Shown here: in pieces, positions 34,147 through 46,336 of the stretch | How positions within the stretch are numbered: the stretch's first letter is position 1 | How the letters are laid out: each line of letters begins with the position of its first letter | From: Zingiber officinale | Taxonomy: Eukaryota > Streptophyta > Magnoliopsida > Zingiberales > Zingiberaceae | Direction: 5' to 3' | DNA length: 64,000 bases | Assembly: GCF_018446385.1 (NCBI RefSeq) | Contig: NC_055986.1 | Span: forward strand, 25,034,302 to 25,098,301 | Notes under the pieces: model-generated | Told to the model about the DNA's origin: nothing | Seen by the model: only the letters and a program-made list of their open reading frames with translations | Databases searched by the model: none | Translations under genes and position numbers: made by a program

Positions 34147-34750
34147 TAGGATTATAAATGGACCAAGCGTTAGTGAACAAACTTGCTGTTCGACTTGGTA
34201 AAAGATTGTTTATGTTCGTTTGATATACATAAGATCAATTAAACAAACAAGTTTAAATAACTCGTTAAACTAAACAAACAAGCTTGAACACATATGTGTT
34301 CAGCTCGTTAACGTTCGTGAACAACTTTCATGACCAATATTCATTAACAAAATTCGTGAACAATGTTCACGAACCATGTTCATTAATAAAACTCTTATCA
34401 ATATGCTAAATAAATAATAAAATAAACAAATATATTTGAATTTATTAAAATCAATAATCAATAAATAACTAAAAGTTTTAAATAATCAAACAGACCTGAA
34501 TTCAGAGTTCAATAACATCTAAACGAACTAAGCTCAAGCTAAAATTGAATTGAGAGTTCAATAACATCTAAATGAATCAAGCTCAAGTCAAACTTCAAAC
34601 AAGTTCAAGCCCGTAAAAAATAAATCAAGCCAAACTTGAACAACCATTTCAAAAGCTTATTTCATTTTAAGTTCGGCTTGACTCGGTTACCTTATCAAAC
34701 AAGCTTGAACACCCTAAAACTCGGCTCGGCTCTGCTCGTTTATAACCCTA
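34147..34750. mobile_element. hAT-type MITE, same family look as the one at 63240
   Basis: The 604-bp element starts taggattataaatg and ends cgtttataaccctaa-like (finishing at 34750), giving a degenerate inverted repeat. Flanks attgtgat (34139-34146) and actatgat (34751-34758) match at 6 of 8 positions. The interior has many 'gttcg/cgaac/aagctt' phrases as in the 63240 element. It is older than the other two hAT copies, judging by its decayed ends. Confidence 0.65.
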
Positions 34751-34904
34751 ACTATGATACTAGATTTCAGCTAGACCTTGCTCATGCATGTTAGGTTGAT
34801 ATGGTATGTATAATGAATAGTACAAACCAAGTATGATTATATCAGATATAAAAACTAGGTTTGGAGCGACCATATCATATAAAAAAACATAGATAGATCG
34901 GGAG

Positions 34905-36060
34905 AACGCGATGAAGAAGGTTGTTGGAGATTATAAGCAAACATATAGAGATCTTCCATTATATTTGTGTGAGTTAAGAGTCAGGGATCTTGAAACATAT
35001 GTGGCACTATACAGGAATGATAATAATTAGTTCCAGCACTATTTTTGGGATTTTGGAGCTTGTCGAAGAGTATTCAGGTCTTATTTATGCAAATTGATTG
35101 GAATTGATGCCACACATATGAGAGGGAAGTATTCGGGTGTGTTGTTGATCGTTACAACAATTGATGCTAATGACAATGTCCTACCAGTAGCCTTTGGAAT
35201 CGCTGAAGTTGAATATGAGTCTGCATAAGAGTGATTTTTGGATTATACAAAGAGATTTTTTACTGTTGATGCACAGTTAATGAGCATAGTATCAGATATA
35301 CATTGTGACATTATATCAGTAGTTAGAAAAGTCTACCCAACCGTTCATCATGCTTTCTGTTGCTACCACATATCTTGCAATATGGTAATAGATACTAATA
35401 GTAGGTCAACTTTACGCTTGTTTTGGACAGCAGCATGAGCAAAGACAACACTCCAATATGATCTCATAATGTAGTCCATTCTTGAAAAACATCTAGATGC
35501 CCATAAATGGCTTCAGAACATGGAGGTCTCAAAATGGTATATTGCTTTGACACCTCATGCTACCAAAGAAATGGGTTCAAAAAGAGAGAAAGCTAGACGA
35601 TATAAAGTCCACTCCCACTCTCAATCTGAAATGGAAGTAGAGACATAGGGTGCTTCATTCATTATTGATTTGGAAAGAAAATATTATAATTGTAGGGAGT
35701 TTCAAATTTCAAAACTGCCTTGCTCACATGCTATTATCATCATCATTCATTGGAAATGGATACACTCACATATTGTGAGCATTATTTTCATTTACAGAAT
35801 TGGAATGTGACATACATGGATCGTATTTACCCCTATCTAAGCAAGGAATTTGGATCAAGGGGCGTAAACAACATTATAGTTCTATGTCCCCGTAGCCTTG
35901 TGCAACCGGGTAGGTGAAAGAAGACATGGATCAAGTCGAAACATAATGGGAAGGTAAAAATCAAATGCAGCCTGTGCAAAAAACTATGTCATAATCGAAG
36001 GACTTGTAGAATGTCGTCAGCCCATAGTGTTTGACTTACTTGTATATATATACAAGAATA
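34905..36060 (+). pseudogene. MuDR-type (MULE) transposase relic
   Basis: A plus-strand frame encodes LIGIDATHMRGKYSGVLLIV then TTIDANDNVLPVAFGIAEVE (35092-35217), the first catalytic-Asp block of MULE transposases. After two in-frame stops the same frame gives QLMSIVSDIHCDIISVVRKV and HHAFCCYHISCNM (35274-35385). Further on, YNCREFQISKLPCSHAI (about 35687-35737) is a SWIM zinc finger. Order and spacing fit a MURA-like protein missing its N-terminal part. Several stops and frame changes make it non-functional. It directly precedes the first unit of the tandem array at 36271. Confidence 0.85.
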
Positions 36061-36270
36061 TTCTACTTGATTTATATATTTTATAAGCAGGATGAGTAGA
36101 TCCATATATTTTCTATACAGTACATCCATAGTGTTGTAAGAAAAAATAGTTGTGCAAAGTGACGTTACTGTTATATCTTTATATGTAGTATTTATTTTTT
36201 TAATACAGTGTTATCTATGATATGAGAAATGTAAACCAATCCTAGCAAGGTAGAATTAATACTTCACACA

Positions 36271-36895
36271 ATATCTCCATTTTGTAAACTAAAAACTCGC
36301 TAGCAGTTGTAAATTTTTATAAATGTAATAAGCTTAGTCCAATAGTGCATTTCAACTTTACAGGTTGAAGTTGGAAATTTCAAAGTCTTGTAAATTTAAT
36401 TTTAATTCTAACTAAGTTATGACTTAAACAAAATGAGTGTTGTTGTGCTTGAAAAATAAAATAAGATAGCAGTTGTTGTTCATTGAACACAAATCAGATG
36501 CAATGTTCTGTGCCAACAGGCACGGAGTAAGAACTTCAATTTTAGCAGTTACAATTAAGTTTTGACACCATATCTATCTTCGCCTCTCTCAAACCTTCCT
36601 AGAGAACATGAATTTAAAAAATTCAAGTACCCTAATGCTATTAGTTGGTTTCAGTTAAAATCCACTGATAGACCTAAACATGTTTGATTGCATCCATTTT
36701 AAATCTTGTGAGTTTTTGTTCTTGCAAGGACTCCAACGGTGTTATTCATTACTTATTTATAACTCTCTAGAGGTAATCGAACGTTACAAAAAAATTCATC
36801 TTGATTGTGGGCCTAATAGGTTGGGGCCTTGGCCGCTTTATCAACCGATTACTAACAAGTTTTTGATCCCAATATAGAAAACTTGAGGCCATATC
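36271..36895 (+). repeat. First unit of the left tandem array
   Basis: This 625-bp unit matches the array at 46337-50197, starting atatctccatt and ending ...cttgaggccatatc. It lacks the palindrome-rich block seen in most other units. A copia element is inserted precisely at its end. Confidence 0.85.
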
Positions 36896-39405
36896 TGTTG
36901 GTTGCTACTCGGAAAACCTAGAGGTTCCACTGTACAAAAATTTTGTACAAAGGTCTGAATCTTTTCCTAGCTACCATGTGTTCTTTTAAATTAAATTTTA
37001 GATCGCCTGCGGAACTTAACACGTTTGATCCAAAACTTAATCTATTCGTTCTTTTAGGTTTTGACTTGGGTCTCCTGCGGAACTTAACACGTTCGACCCA
37101 AATCACCTTAAGTTATTAATTCAATTAAATATTAATTTTCATAATTGGTTCTCAGTACTGACGTGGTGAGGCACATGACCTTCTTGGATATGGGAGCAAC
37201 CACCACCGACTAGACAAAACCTTTTATGGAAAGCTAATATTTAATTAAAATAACTTTAGGTTAACCAAAAAGAACAATCAAATCACAAGGGAAAGAAAAA
37301 CAAAAGAACACTATATCGAAAACAAATTCGAAACTCTAGAATCGTATGCCTCTTGTATTTAGTATTATTTCCAAAAATAACTAGTATGATGCGGAAACAA
37401 AAATTACTAGTTATACCTTTTAGAAAGACCTCTTGATCTTCTACCGTATTCCTCTTCTAACCTCGGATGTTGTGTGGGCAATGATCTTCCGAGATGAGAA
37501 CCACCAAGCACCTTCTTCTTCCTTACAAGTTTCGGCCATCAAAACTTCTCCTATGATGAAGAGGTTCGGCCACCACCACCATGCTCCAAGGGATGCTAGA
37601 AAAGATGCTTCTCCTTCTTCTCCTTCTTAGATCCGCCACCAAAGCTATCTCCACCATGAGAAGGTTTCGGCCACACAAAGGAGAGGAGAGGAAAGAAAGA
37701 GCCGGCCACACCCAAGGAGAAAAGAGAGGAAAAATAGAATAGAGTCGTTAGCCTTGAAGCCTCCTCTACCCCCTCTTTTATAATCCTTGGTCTTGGCAAA
37801 TAAGGAAAATTTAATAAAAACTTCCTTAATTCTTTTGCCATTGAAAAGGAAAATTTATTTAATTAAAATAATTTTCTCTTTTCAAATTATAATGGCCGGC
37901 CACTCTTTCCCCAAAACAAGGAGAGTTTTAATTAAAACAAAATTAAAACTTCCTAATTTGTTTCTAGAAATTTATAAAATTTCTCCAATAATTTTAATTC
38001 CTTCATGATTGGTTAATAAAAAGAAATTTTATAAATTAAAATCTTTCTTTTAAACATGTGGATAATTTCCAAAAGGAAAGTTATCTCTAAAATTAAAATC
38101 TCCTTTCAATCTACAAATAAGGAAAGATATTAAATCTTTTCTTAATCTTTAGAAACTAATAAAAGAGAATTTTAATTTTTAAACTTTCTTTTAAATCATG
38201 AATATAATTAAAAGGAAAGTTTTACCAAAATTAAAATCAACCTTTAATCTACAAATAAGGAAAGAGATTTTAACTCTTCTCTTAATCTTTTGTAGAATCT
38301 TATAAAAGGAAAGATTTAAATTTTTAAACTCTCTTTTAAATTATATTATCCACATAAGAAAAATTTTAAAATTAAAATTCCTTTTTATTTTAATAGGGAC
38401 GACCACATGAATTCACCCATGAACATACCCATGGCCGGCTAGCTTGGCCGGCCCCTATAGGATGGGTAAGAAGGTGGGTATAGGTGGGTATAATATTCTA
38501 TAATTAAGAGGCTACGATAGGGACCGAGAGGAGGAATTGGTTTTGGTCTCCCGATAAAATTAAGCATCTCGTGTTCGCCCCCGAACACACAACTTAATTT
38601 TATCAATAATAATTCATTCCACTAGAGAATTATTATTGAACTACCGCACCAATCCCAAATTACATTTTTGGGCTCCTTCTTATTATGAGTGTGTTAGTCT
38701 CACTGTGTTTAAGATATCGAATGTCCACTAATTAAGTGAGTTACTGACAACTCATTTAATTAATATCTAAATCCAAGAGTAGTACCACTCAACCTTATTA
38801 TCATGTCGGACTAAGTCCACCTGCAGGGTTTAACATGACAATCCTTATGAGCTCCTCTTGAGGACATTATCAACCTAGTATCTCTAGGACACAGTTTCCT
38901 TCTATAATCAACAACACACACTATAAGTGATATCATTTCCCAACTTATCAGGCTTATTGATTCATCGAACTAAATCTCACCCATTGATAAATTAAAGAAA
39001 TAAATATCAAATATATGTGCTTGTTATTATATTAGGATTAAGAGCACGCACTTCCATAATAACCGAGGTCTTTGTTCCTTTATAAAGTCAGTATAAAAGA
39101 AACGACCTCAAATGGTCCTACTCAATACACTCTGAGTGTACTAGTGTAATTATATAGTCAAGATAAACTAATACCTAATTACACTACGACCTTCTAATGG
39201 TTTGTTCCTTTCCATTTTGGTCGTGAGCTACTGTTTATAATTTATGATAACATAATCTTCTGCATGTGACACCACATACTATGTTATCTACAATATAAAT
39301 TAAATGAACAACTACAAACAAATGTAGACAATTTGACCAAATGTGATTCTTTATTCATAATAAATATTTATACCAAAAGCTAGGCTTTTAGTATACACTC
39401 TAACA
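36896..39405 (-). repeat. 3' LTR of the copia element
   Basis: It is a 2510-bp LTR running, on the minus strand, from TGTTAGAGTGTATACT to GCAACCAACA. It contains no gene. Matching ORFs here and in the other LTR are duplicated non-coding sequence. Confidence 0.92.
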
Positions 39406-39718
39406 ATCTCCCACTTATACTAAAAGACTAAGTTGCCATATATGCTGCCTACATCCGATTCTCATGCCTTTCAAGCTCTTACTTTAGGTTATCATCTGAT
39501 GAAATCTAGGCGGCAACAACTTCTCCTTGTTATACAATTTCTCGTATTGGGTAGTACTTGCGCTCTATTGTGTTTACTTGCCTTATAGACTCATGGTTTC
39601 TTCGAGTTTGTTACTGCACCATTATTATTACAATAAATTGTAATAATCTTTGGACAAATTAGAAATCATATCTAAGTCTATCTTGAGGTAATTAAGTCAT
39701 TCAGCTTTTATGGCTACC

Positions 39719-41000
39719 TCAGAGGCTTGTCATATACTCAGCTTCTATGGTGGAGTCCAGAAAAACACCTATGCTTATCACTCTTCCATAGTTATGACTT
39801 TTCCTCCTAAAGTAAACACAAAACCCCGAGGTCGACTTATTATTGTCCCTATCCGATTGGAAGTCAAAATCCGTGTAACCCACATGGACCAAATTAACTG
39901 CCTTGTAAGCTAGCATATAGTCTCTAGCGCCTCTAAGGTACTTTAATATATGCTTTACTGCAGTCCAATGTCCTTGTCTAGGGTTACTTTGATATATGCT
40001 AACTATGCCCTTTGATCTTGTGTATAGCATACATTAGGTTGTCTAACTGCCGAAGCATAAAGAACTGCCTACATGTCCTCAATCTCCTTTGATGTCATCG
40101 GAGACATCTCTTTAGATAAAGACACTCCATGCTTAAAAGGTAAGAAACCTTTTGAGGAGTTTTTCATGCTTAAAACGAGCAAGGATTTTATGATGTATCA
40201 AGCTTGGGATAAGTAAAATATATTTTTTTCTTTCGATCCCTTATTACTTTAATCTCAAAAATATATACATTCTCCCAAGTCCTTTATATCGAATTATTTG
40301 GACAACCATACCCTTTCTTCTGACAACATTTTGATATTGTTTCCAACTACCAAAAATGTTATCTACGTATAGTACAAGAAATACCACCACGTTTCCATCA
40401 CACCTTTTGTATACACAAGACTTATCCGTTTACTCAATAAATCCATAGGTCTGTTTACTTTGATAAACCGGATGTTCCAAGACTTTTGACTATAGACCGA
40501 TTGAGCTTGCACACAAGATGCTCTTAGCCCTTTGCAATGAACCCTTCTCGTTGCTTTATATGGATGCTTTCATCAAGACTTCCATTAAGGAATGTCTTGA
40601 CATCCACTTGCCAAATAGATAAAAGAATCCGGATAGACTTAAGCATGGCTAAAAAGTTTCTTTTCATCAAGTCTTGCTTTGAAAGTTACTACCTTCCTTT
40701 CTATCCTCTTTTCCTATTATAGACCTTTTACACCCAAAGATTTTTACACCATTTGGTGGTTTTACAAGCTTCCAGATTTTATTAGAATACATATATTCTA
40801 ATTCGATATTCATTACTCTTTGCCAAGATGGTGCATCTTTATCTTGGAGTGTTTCATCATATGTCCGAAGATCGTGTTCATGTCCTCCAGGATCGAGTCC
40901 AAAAACTCTCCCAAAACATGAATCTTTTAGGTTGCCTAACAACCCTCCCACTACGACAAGACACTTTCTGCAATTGTGTATCATTTGTGATACGTGTTGC
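39719..41000 (-). pseudogene. Copia pol remnant: reverse transcriptase start and RNase H region
   Basis: On the minus strand, a segment at 40667-40984 resembles the start of the copia reverse-transcriptase domain (ending in NKIWKLVKPPNGVK). A segment at 39719-40030 resembles copia RNase H (NPRQGHWTAVKHILKYLRG, STSGFCVY, TIEAEYM). The pol region is broken in many places. Confidence 0.8.
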
Positions 41001-42504
41001 GCTTCTTGTGGTATCTCATCTTGTTGATACTAGATTAGACATGCCTTTTATTATTTCCTTAAGAACACATTTTCTTATGGGCACATGGTTTATTACATAG
41101 TCCTTTTCTAAAAATCGGTCATTGATACTAACAATGATCTTCTGATTTTTAAGACTATAAACCTACTTTCATTTTACTAGGATAACCCACAAACAAGTGA
41201 ATTCCTGTTCAACTTATCATTGTCTCTCTTCTGCATATGTGCTGGACTTCTCGAATCCGAATATGCTTCGAAATAGGCTTACGCCTATTCAGCAATTCTA
41301 TATGAGTAGAGAGTTCTGACTTTAGAAGGTACTATATTCACTCCTGTTTCCAGAGTATATCCTTAAAATGATTTTGATAATATTCTTAATAACTCATCAA
41401 TCTACTTATTTCCATAAGAGTCCTATACCTTCCTTTTCCTACACCATTATGTTGGGTGTACCAGGTGCAGTTAGTTTGGATTGAATCCCTACTTCTGATA
41501 AATGACTCCTAAATTCTCCCAAGAGGTACTTGCCACTACGATCTTACCGTAGTGTCTTGATACTTTTACTTTGTCGTTTCTCCACATCAGCCTCGTACTC
41601 TTTGAACTAATCAAAGCACTTAGACTTGCGGCACATCAAGTAAATATATCCGTAACTCAAATAGTTGTCTATAAAATAGATGAAATATTTGAAACAACCT
41701 CTTGCCTGGATGCTCATAGGATCACACAAATCAGAATGAACCAATTCCAATATATCTTTGACTCCATACCCCTTAGACTTAAAAGCTTCTTGGTTATTTT
41801 TCCTTCCAAGTAAGACTCGTAGGTTGGAAAGATTTCCACTGCTAATGAACCCAAAAGTTCATCAGCTACCAATGAATCCTACTTAAGTTAATATAACCTA
41901 GCTTTAGATGCCAAAGATATAATTGGTTCATTTCCGAAGGTTAGAAGATGTGTTACTAATTTCAATTTGTTGCATCGTGGGAGTTATTGGATTATAAATT
42001 TTCAACCAACATACCAGAATAGATAACTTCCCTATATTTTTCTTGATAACAACTTTGTTATCAAAATAGACACAATATCTATTCTATAATAGTTTAGAAA
42101 CTGAAATCAGGTTCTTTCTAAACTTAGTATGTAAAGACAATCCATATTTTATTCCTATTAGAGAATAAACCTCTCCCACTGCAACAGCTGCTATTTTTTG
42201 CAGTAATGCCCATGTGGACGGTGTTTTTATTTTCATTTAGTTGTCGAATTGCAGACATGATTAATGGCATCTGTATCTACACTCCAGGTTCTGGTAGATA
42301 ACACCACTAGACATGTTTCAACTAATGAATTAAATACACCTAAATTGTTCTTAGTTCTAAGAGGACAGTCTACCTTAATGTCCAAATCCTATTTCCAATC
42401 AATTATTATTGGGACCACTAAGTCTATCCTAAAGTATATCAGCTAGTGATTGACCATCATCCTAAGAATCACAAAAATATTTGGTTAAGACCAACTCCTT
42501 AAAA

Positions 42505-42990
42505 ATCCCCATGAATTTTGTATGTCAAGTTAGTGTGGACGTATACAAATTCAAAGAGGAAATTTTATCATTTAATTTTATTATCTCGTCAACATTACTT
42601 TATGACGAATAAAATTAATAGTTGGTCTATCTTTAATCAAATATTTGGTCAAGACTCTAAATTTAAAATAATATTGATTCCTCTAACAATACTATTTAAA
42701 TTTACCAACACCTCAAAACACCGTGAATTTTGCATGCCACGTTAGTGTGGGCGTATACAAAATCAACATTTGTAAGAGGAGGGTTTTACCCATTAACTAT
42801 CTTGTCAACGTAACTTTATGACAAATAAAATTATCTCAAACACCGTTAATTTTGAATGCCACGTTAGTGTGGACGTATACAAAATCAATTATTTGTAAGA
42901 GGGGTTTTAACCCTTTAATTTTATTATCTTGTCAACCTAGTTTTATGACAAATTAATAGTTGGTTTCATTTGGTCACACAAATAATAGCA
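42505..42990. repeat. Three-copy repeat within the copia internal region
   Basis: Copies begin near 42505, 42724 and 42846. Each starts with a variant of 'tgaattttgcatgccacg' followed by 'ttagtgtgg(a/g)cgtatac' and later 'cttgtcaac...ttatgacaaat'. Spacing is uneven (about 220 and 120 bp). It lies between the primer-binding site and the pol remnant. Confidence 0.7.
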
Positions 42991-43813
42991 GTGACTCTGA
43001 TGGGGAGGATACTATTAGATGTGTCTAAGTGTATACCATTACTTGACACTAAGTCCATTAATAAGATTATGCCCTTCCGCTGGGGAAGATCACACGCCTA
43101 ATTAACTTCCTATAGTCATCCAAAATGGAAGTCTGCTTTAGTGATCTACAAACAAGCTCATCCGATGGAGGAAGGCACTCGAGCCAACGCGCAAGCTTGT
43201 TTGCATCACTTACAAACCAGTAATGGAGACCATGGGATTTACTTAAAAATCCCTCTCCCACTTAGTTATTTATAAATGAGGAATTTTAAACTATGCTAGC
43301 CTACTAAACTTGTAAACTAACATGCACACACAGCACAATATAAAAGCAATAAATAGAAAATCTAATTTTCAACTATTATGGCTTTTATCTCTAGTTGTCC
43401 TCTGTGTGTTGTCATCCCAAGCTGCTGCCATCTTGCTCCTAGTTCCGCTGCGCCTCTGGTCCTTAGAAAGTTCCACGCTTTGCAAGATTCGATCCACGAC
43501 ATAAATAGAATTTTACATTTTAATCCTATATTCCATAAAAGGAATGTACATATATCTAGATAAAAAATAAAATCCTAATAAAACTAAATACAGCTCGTGC
43601 TGTATTTTAATACAATCATACACACACATATAAATGCCCTTAATATGTCCAAGGGTTCAATCACACACATAATAATTAAAAGCCATAATAGTTGGATCCT
43701 GCATCCACAAAGTTAGCACATCCTACTATTAACATGCCTAAATTATGTATGACATGTGCATAATTATCCTAATACCAAATACACAGAGGCAAAACCCTAG
43801 CTCTGATACCAAT

Positions 43814-46336
43814 TGTTGGTTGCTACTCGGAAAACCTAGAGGTTCCACTGTACAAAAATTTTGTACAAAGGTCTGAACCTTTTCCTAGCTACCATGTGTT
43901 CTTTTAAATTAAATTTTGGATCGCCTGCGGAACTTAGCACGTTTGATCCAAAACTTAATTTGTTCTTTTAGGTTTTGACTTGGGTCTCCTGCGAACTTAA
44001 CACGTTCGACCCAAATCACCTTAAGTTATTAATTCCATTAAATATTAATTTCCATAATTGGTTCCCGATCTTGACGTGGTGAGGCACATGGCCTTCTTGG
44101 ATATGGAGCAACCACCACCGACTAGACAAAACCTTTTATGGAAAGCTAATATTTAATTTCCTAAAATAACTTTAGGTTAACCAAAAGAACAATCAAATCA
44201 CAAGGAAAGAAGAAAACAAAAGAACACTATATCGAAAACAAATTGAAACTCTAGAATCGTATGCCTCTTGTATTTAGTATTATTTCCAAAAATAACTAGT
44301 ATGATGCGGAAACAAAAATTACTAGTTATACCTTTTAGAAAGACCTCTTGATCTTCTACCGTATTTCTCTTCTAACCTCGGACGTTGTGTGGGCAACGAT
44401 CTTCCGAGATGAGAACCACCAAGCACCTTCTTCTTCCTTACAAGTTTCGGCCATCAAAACTTCTCCTAGGATGAAGAGGTTCGGCCACCACCACCATGCT
44501 CCAAGGGATGCTAGAAAAGAGGCTTCTTTTCTCTCCTTCTTCTCCTTCTTAGATCCGGCCACCAAAGCTATCTCCACCATGAGAAGGTTTCGGCCACACA
44601 AAGGAGAGGAGAGGAAAGAAAGGGCCGGCCACACCCAAGGAGAAAAGAGAGGAAAAATAGAATAGAGTCGTTCGCCTTGAAGCCTCCTCTACCCCCTCTT
44701 TTATAATCCTTGGTCTTGGCAAATAAGGAAAATTTAATAAATACTTCCTTAATTCTTTTGCCATTGAAAAGGAAAATTTATTTAATTAAAATAATTTTCT
44801 CTTTTCAAATTATAATAATGCCACTCTTCTCCCAAACAAGGAGAGTTTTAACTAAAACAAAATTAAAACTTCCTAATTTGTTTCTAGAAATTTATAAAAT
44901 TTCTCCAATAATTTTAATTCCTTCATGATTGGTTAATAAAAGAAATTTTATAAATTAAAATCTTTCTTTTAAACATGTGGATAATTTCCAAAAGGAAAGT
45001 TATCTCTAAAATTAAAATCTCCTTTCAATCTACAAATAAGGAAAGATATTAAATCTTTTCTTAATCTTTTGTAGAAACTAATAAAAGAGAATTTTAATTT
45101 TTAAACTTCTTTTAAATCATGAATATAATTAAAAGGAAAGTTTTACCAAAATTAAAATCAACCTTTAATCTACAAATAAGGAAAGAGATTTTAACTCTTC
45201 TCTTAATCTTTGTAGAATCTTATAAAAGGAAGGATTTAAATTTTAAACTCTCTTTTAAATTATATTATCCACATAAGAAAATTTTAAAATTAAAATTCCT
45301 TTTTATTTTAATAGGACGACCACATGAATTCACCCATGAACATACCCATGGCCCTAGCTTGGTCTCCAAGCTAGCTTGGCGGACTCTATAGGATGGGTAA
45401 GAAGGTGGGTATAGGTGGGTATAATACTCTATAATTAAGAGGCTACGATAGGGACCGAGAGGAGGAATTGGTTTTGGTCTCCCGATAAAATTAAGCATCT
45501 TCGCCCCGAACACAACTTAATTTTATCAATAATAATTCATTCCACTAGAGAATTATTATTGAACTACCGCACCAATCCCAAATTACATTTTTGGGCTCCT
45601 TCTTATTATGAGTGTGTTAGTCTCCCTGTGTTTAAGATATCGAATGTCCACTAATTAAGTGAGTTACTGACAACTCATTTAATTAATATCTAAATCCAAG
45701 AGTAGTACCACTCAACCTTATTATCATGTCAGACTAAGTCCACCTGCAGGGTTTAACATGACAATCCTTATGAGCTCCTCTTGAGGACATTATCAACCTA
45801 GTATCTCTAGGACACAGTTTCCTTCTATAATCAACAACACACACTATAAGTAATACCATTTCCCAACTTATCAGGCTTATTGATTCATCGAACTAAATCT
45901 CACCCATTGATAAATTAAAGAAATAAATATCAAATATATGTGCTTGTTATTATATTAGGATTAAGAGCACACACTTCCATAATAACCGAGGTCTTTGTTC
46001 CTTTATAAAGTCAGTATAAAAGAAACGACCTCAAATGGTCATACTCAATACACTCTGAGTGTACTAGTGTAATTATATAGTCAAGATAAACTAATACCTA
46101 ATTACACTACGACCTTCTAATGGTTTGTTCCTTTCCATTTTGGTCATGAGCTACTGTTTATAATTTATAAGGTACTGATAACATCATCTTCTGCATGTGA
46201 CACCACATACTATGTTATCTACAATATAAATTAAATGAACAACTACAAACAAATGTAGACAATTTGACCAAATGTGATTCTTTATTCATAATAAATATTT
46301 ATACCAAAAGCTAGGCTTTTAGTATACACTCTAACA
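43814..46336 (-). repeat. 5' LTR of the copia element
   Basis: It is a 2523-bp LTR, highly similar to the one at 36896-39405, directly followed on the minus strand by the primer-binding site. It ends at the target duplication that resumes the tandem array. Confidence 0.92.

Larger units (their letters stand above)
36896..46336 (-). mobile_element. Ty1/copia retrotransposon with 2.5-kb LTRs inside the tandem array
   Basis: The 9441-bp element has LTRs at 36896-39405 and 43814-46336 and a perfect 5-bp target duplication, atatc (36891-36895 and 46337-46341). It lies on the minus strand. A primer-binding site resembling the initiator-Met type (TGGTATCAGAGCT on the minus strand, about 43799-43811) abuts the right-hand LTR. 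A purine-rich AAGTGGGAGAT tract (minus) abuts the left-hand LTR. The internal region is about 4.4 kb and broken in many places. The two LTRs differ only by scattered changes and short indels, so the insertion looks recent. Confidence 0.93.

Noticed and set aside
37433-37630. Matching ORFs here and at 44348-44665 that look like paralogues
   Set aside because: Both lie at the same place in the two LTRs of one copia element, so they are duplicated non-coding DNA.
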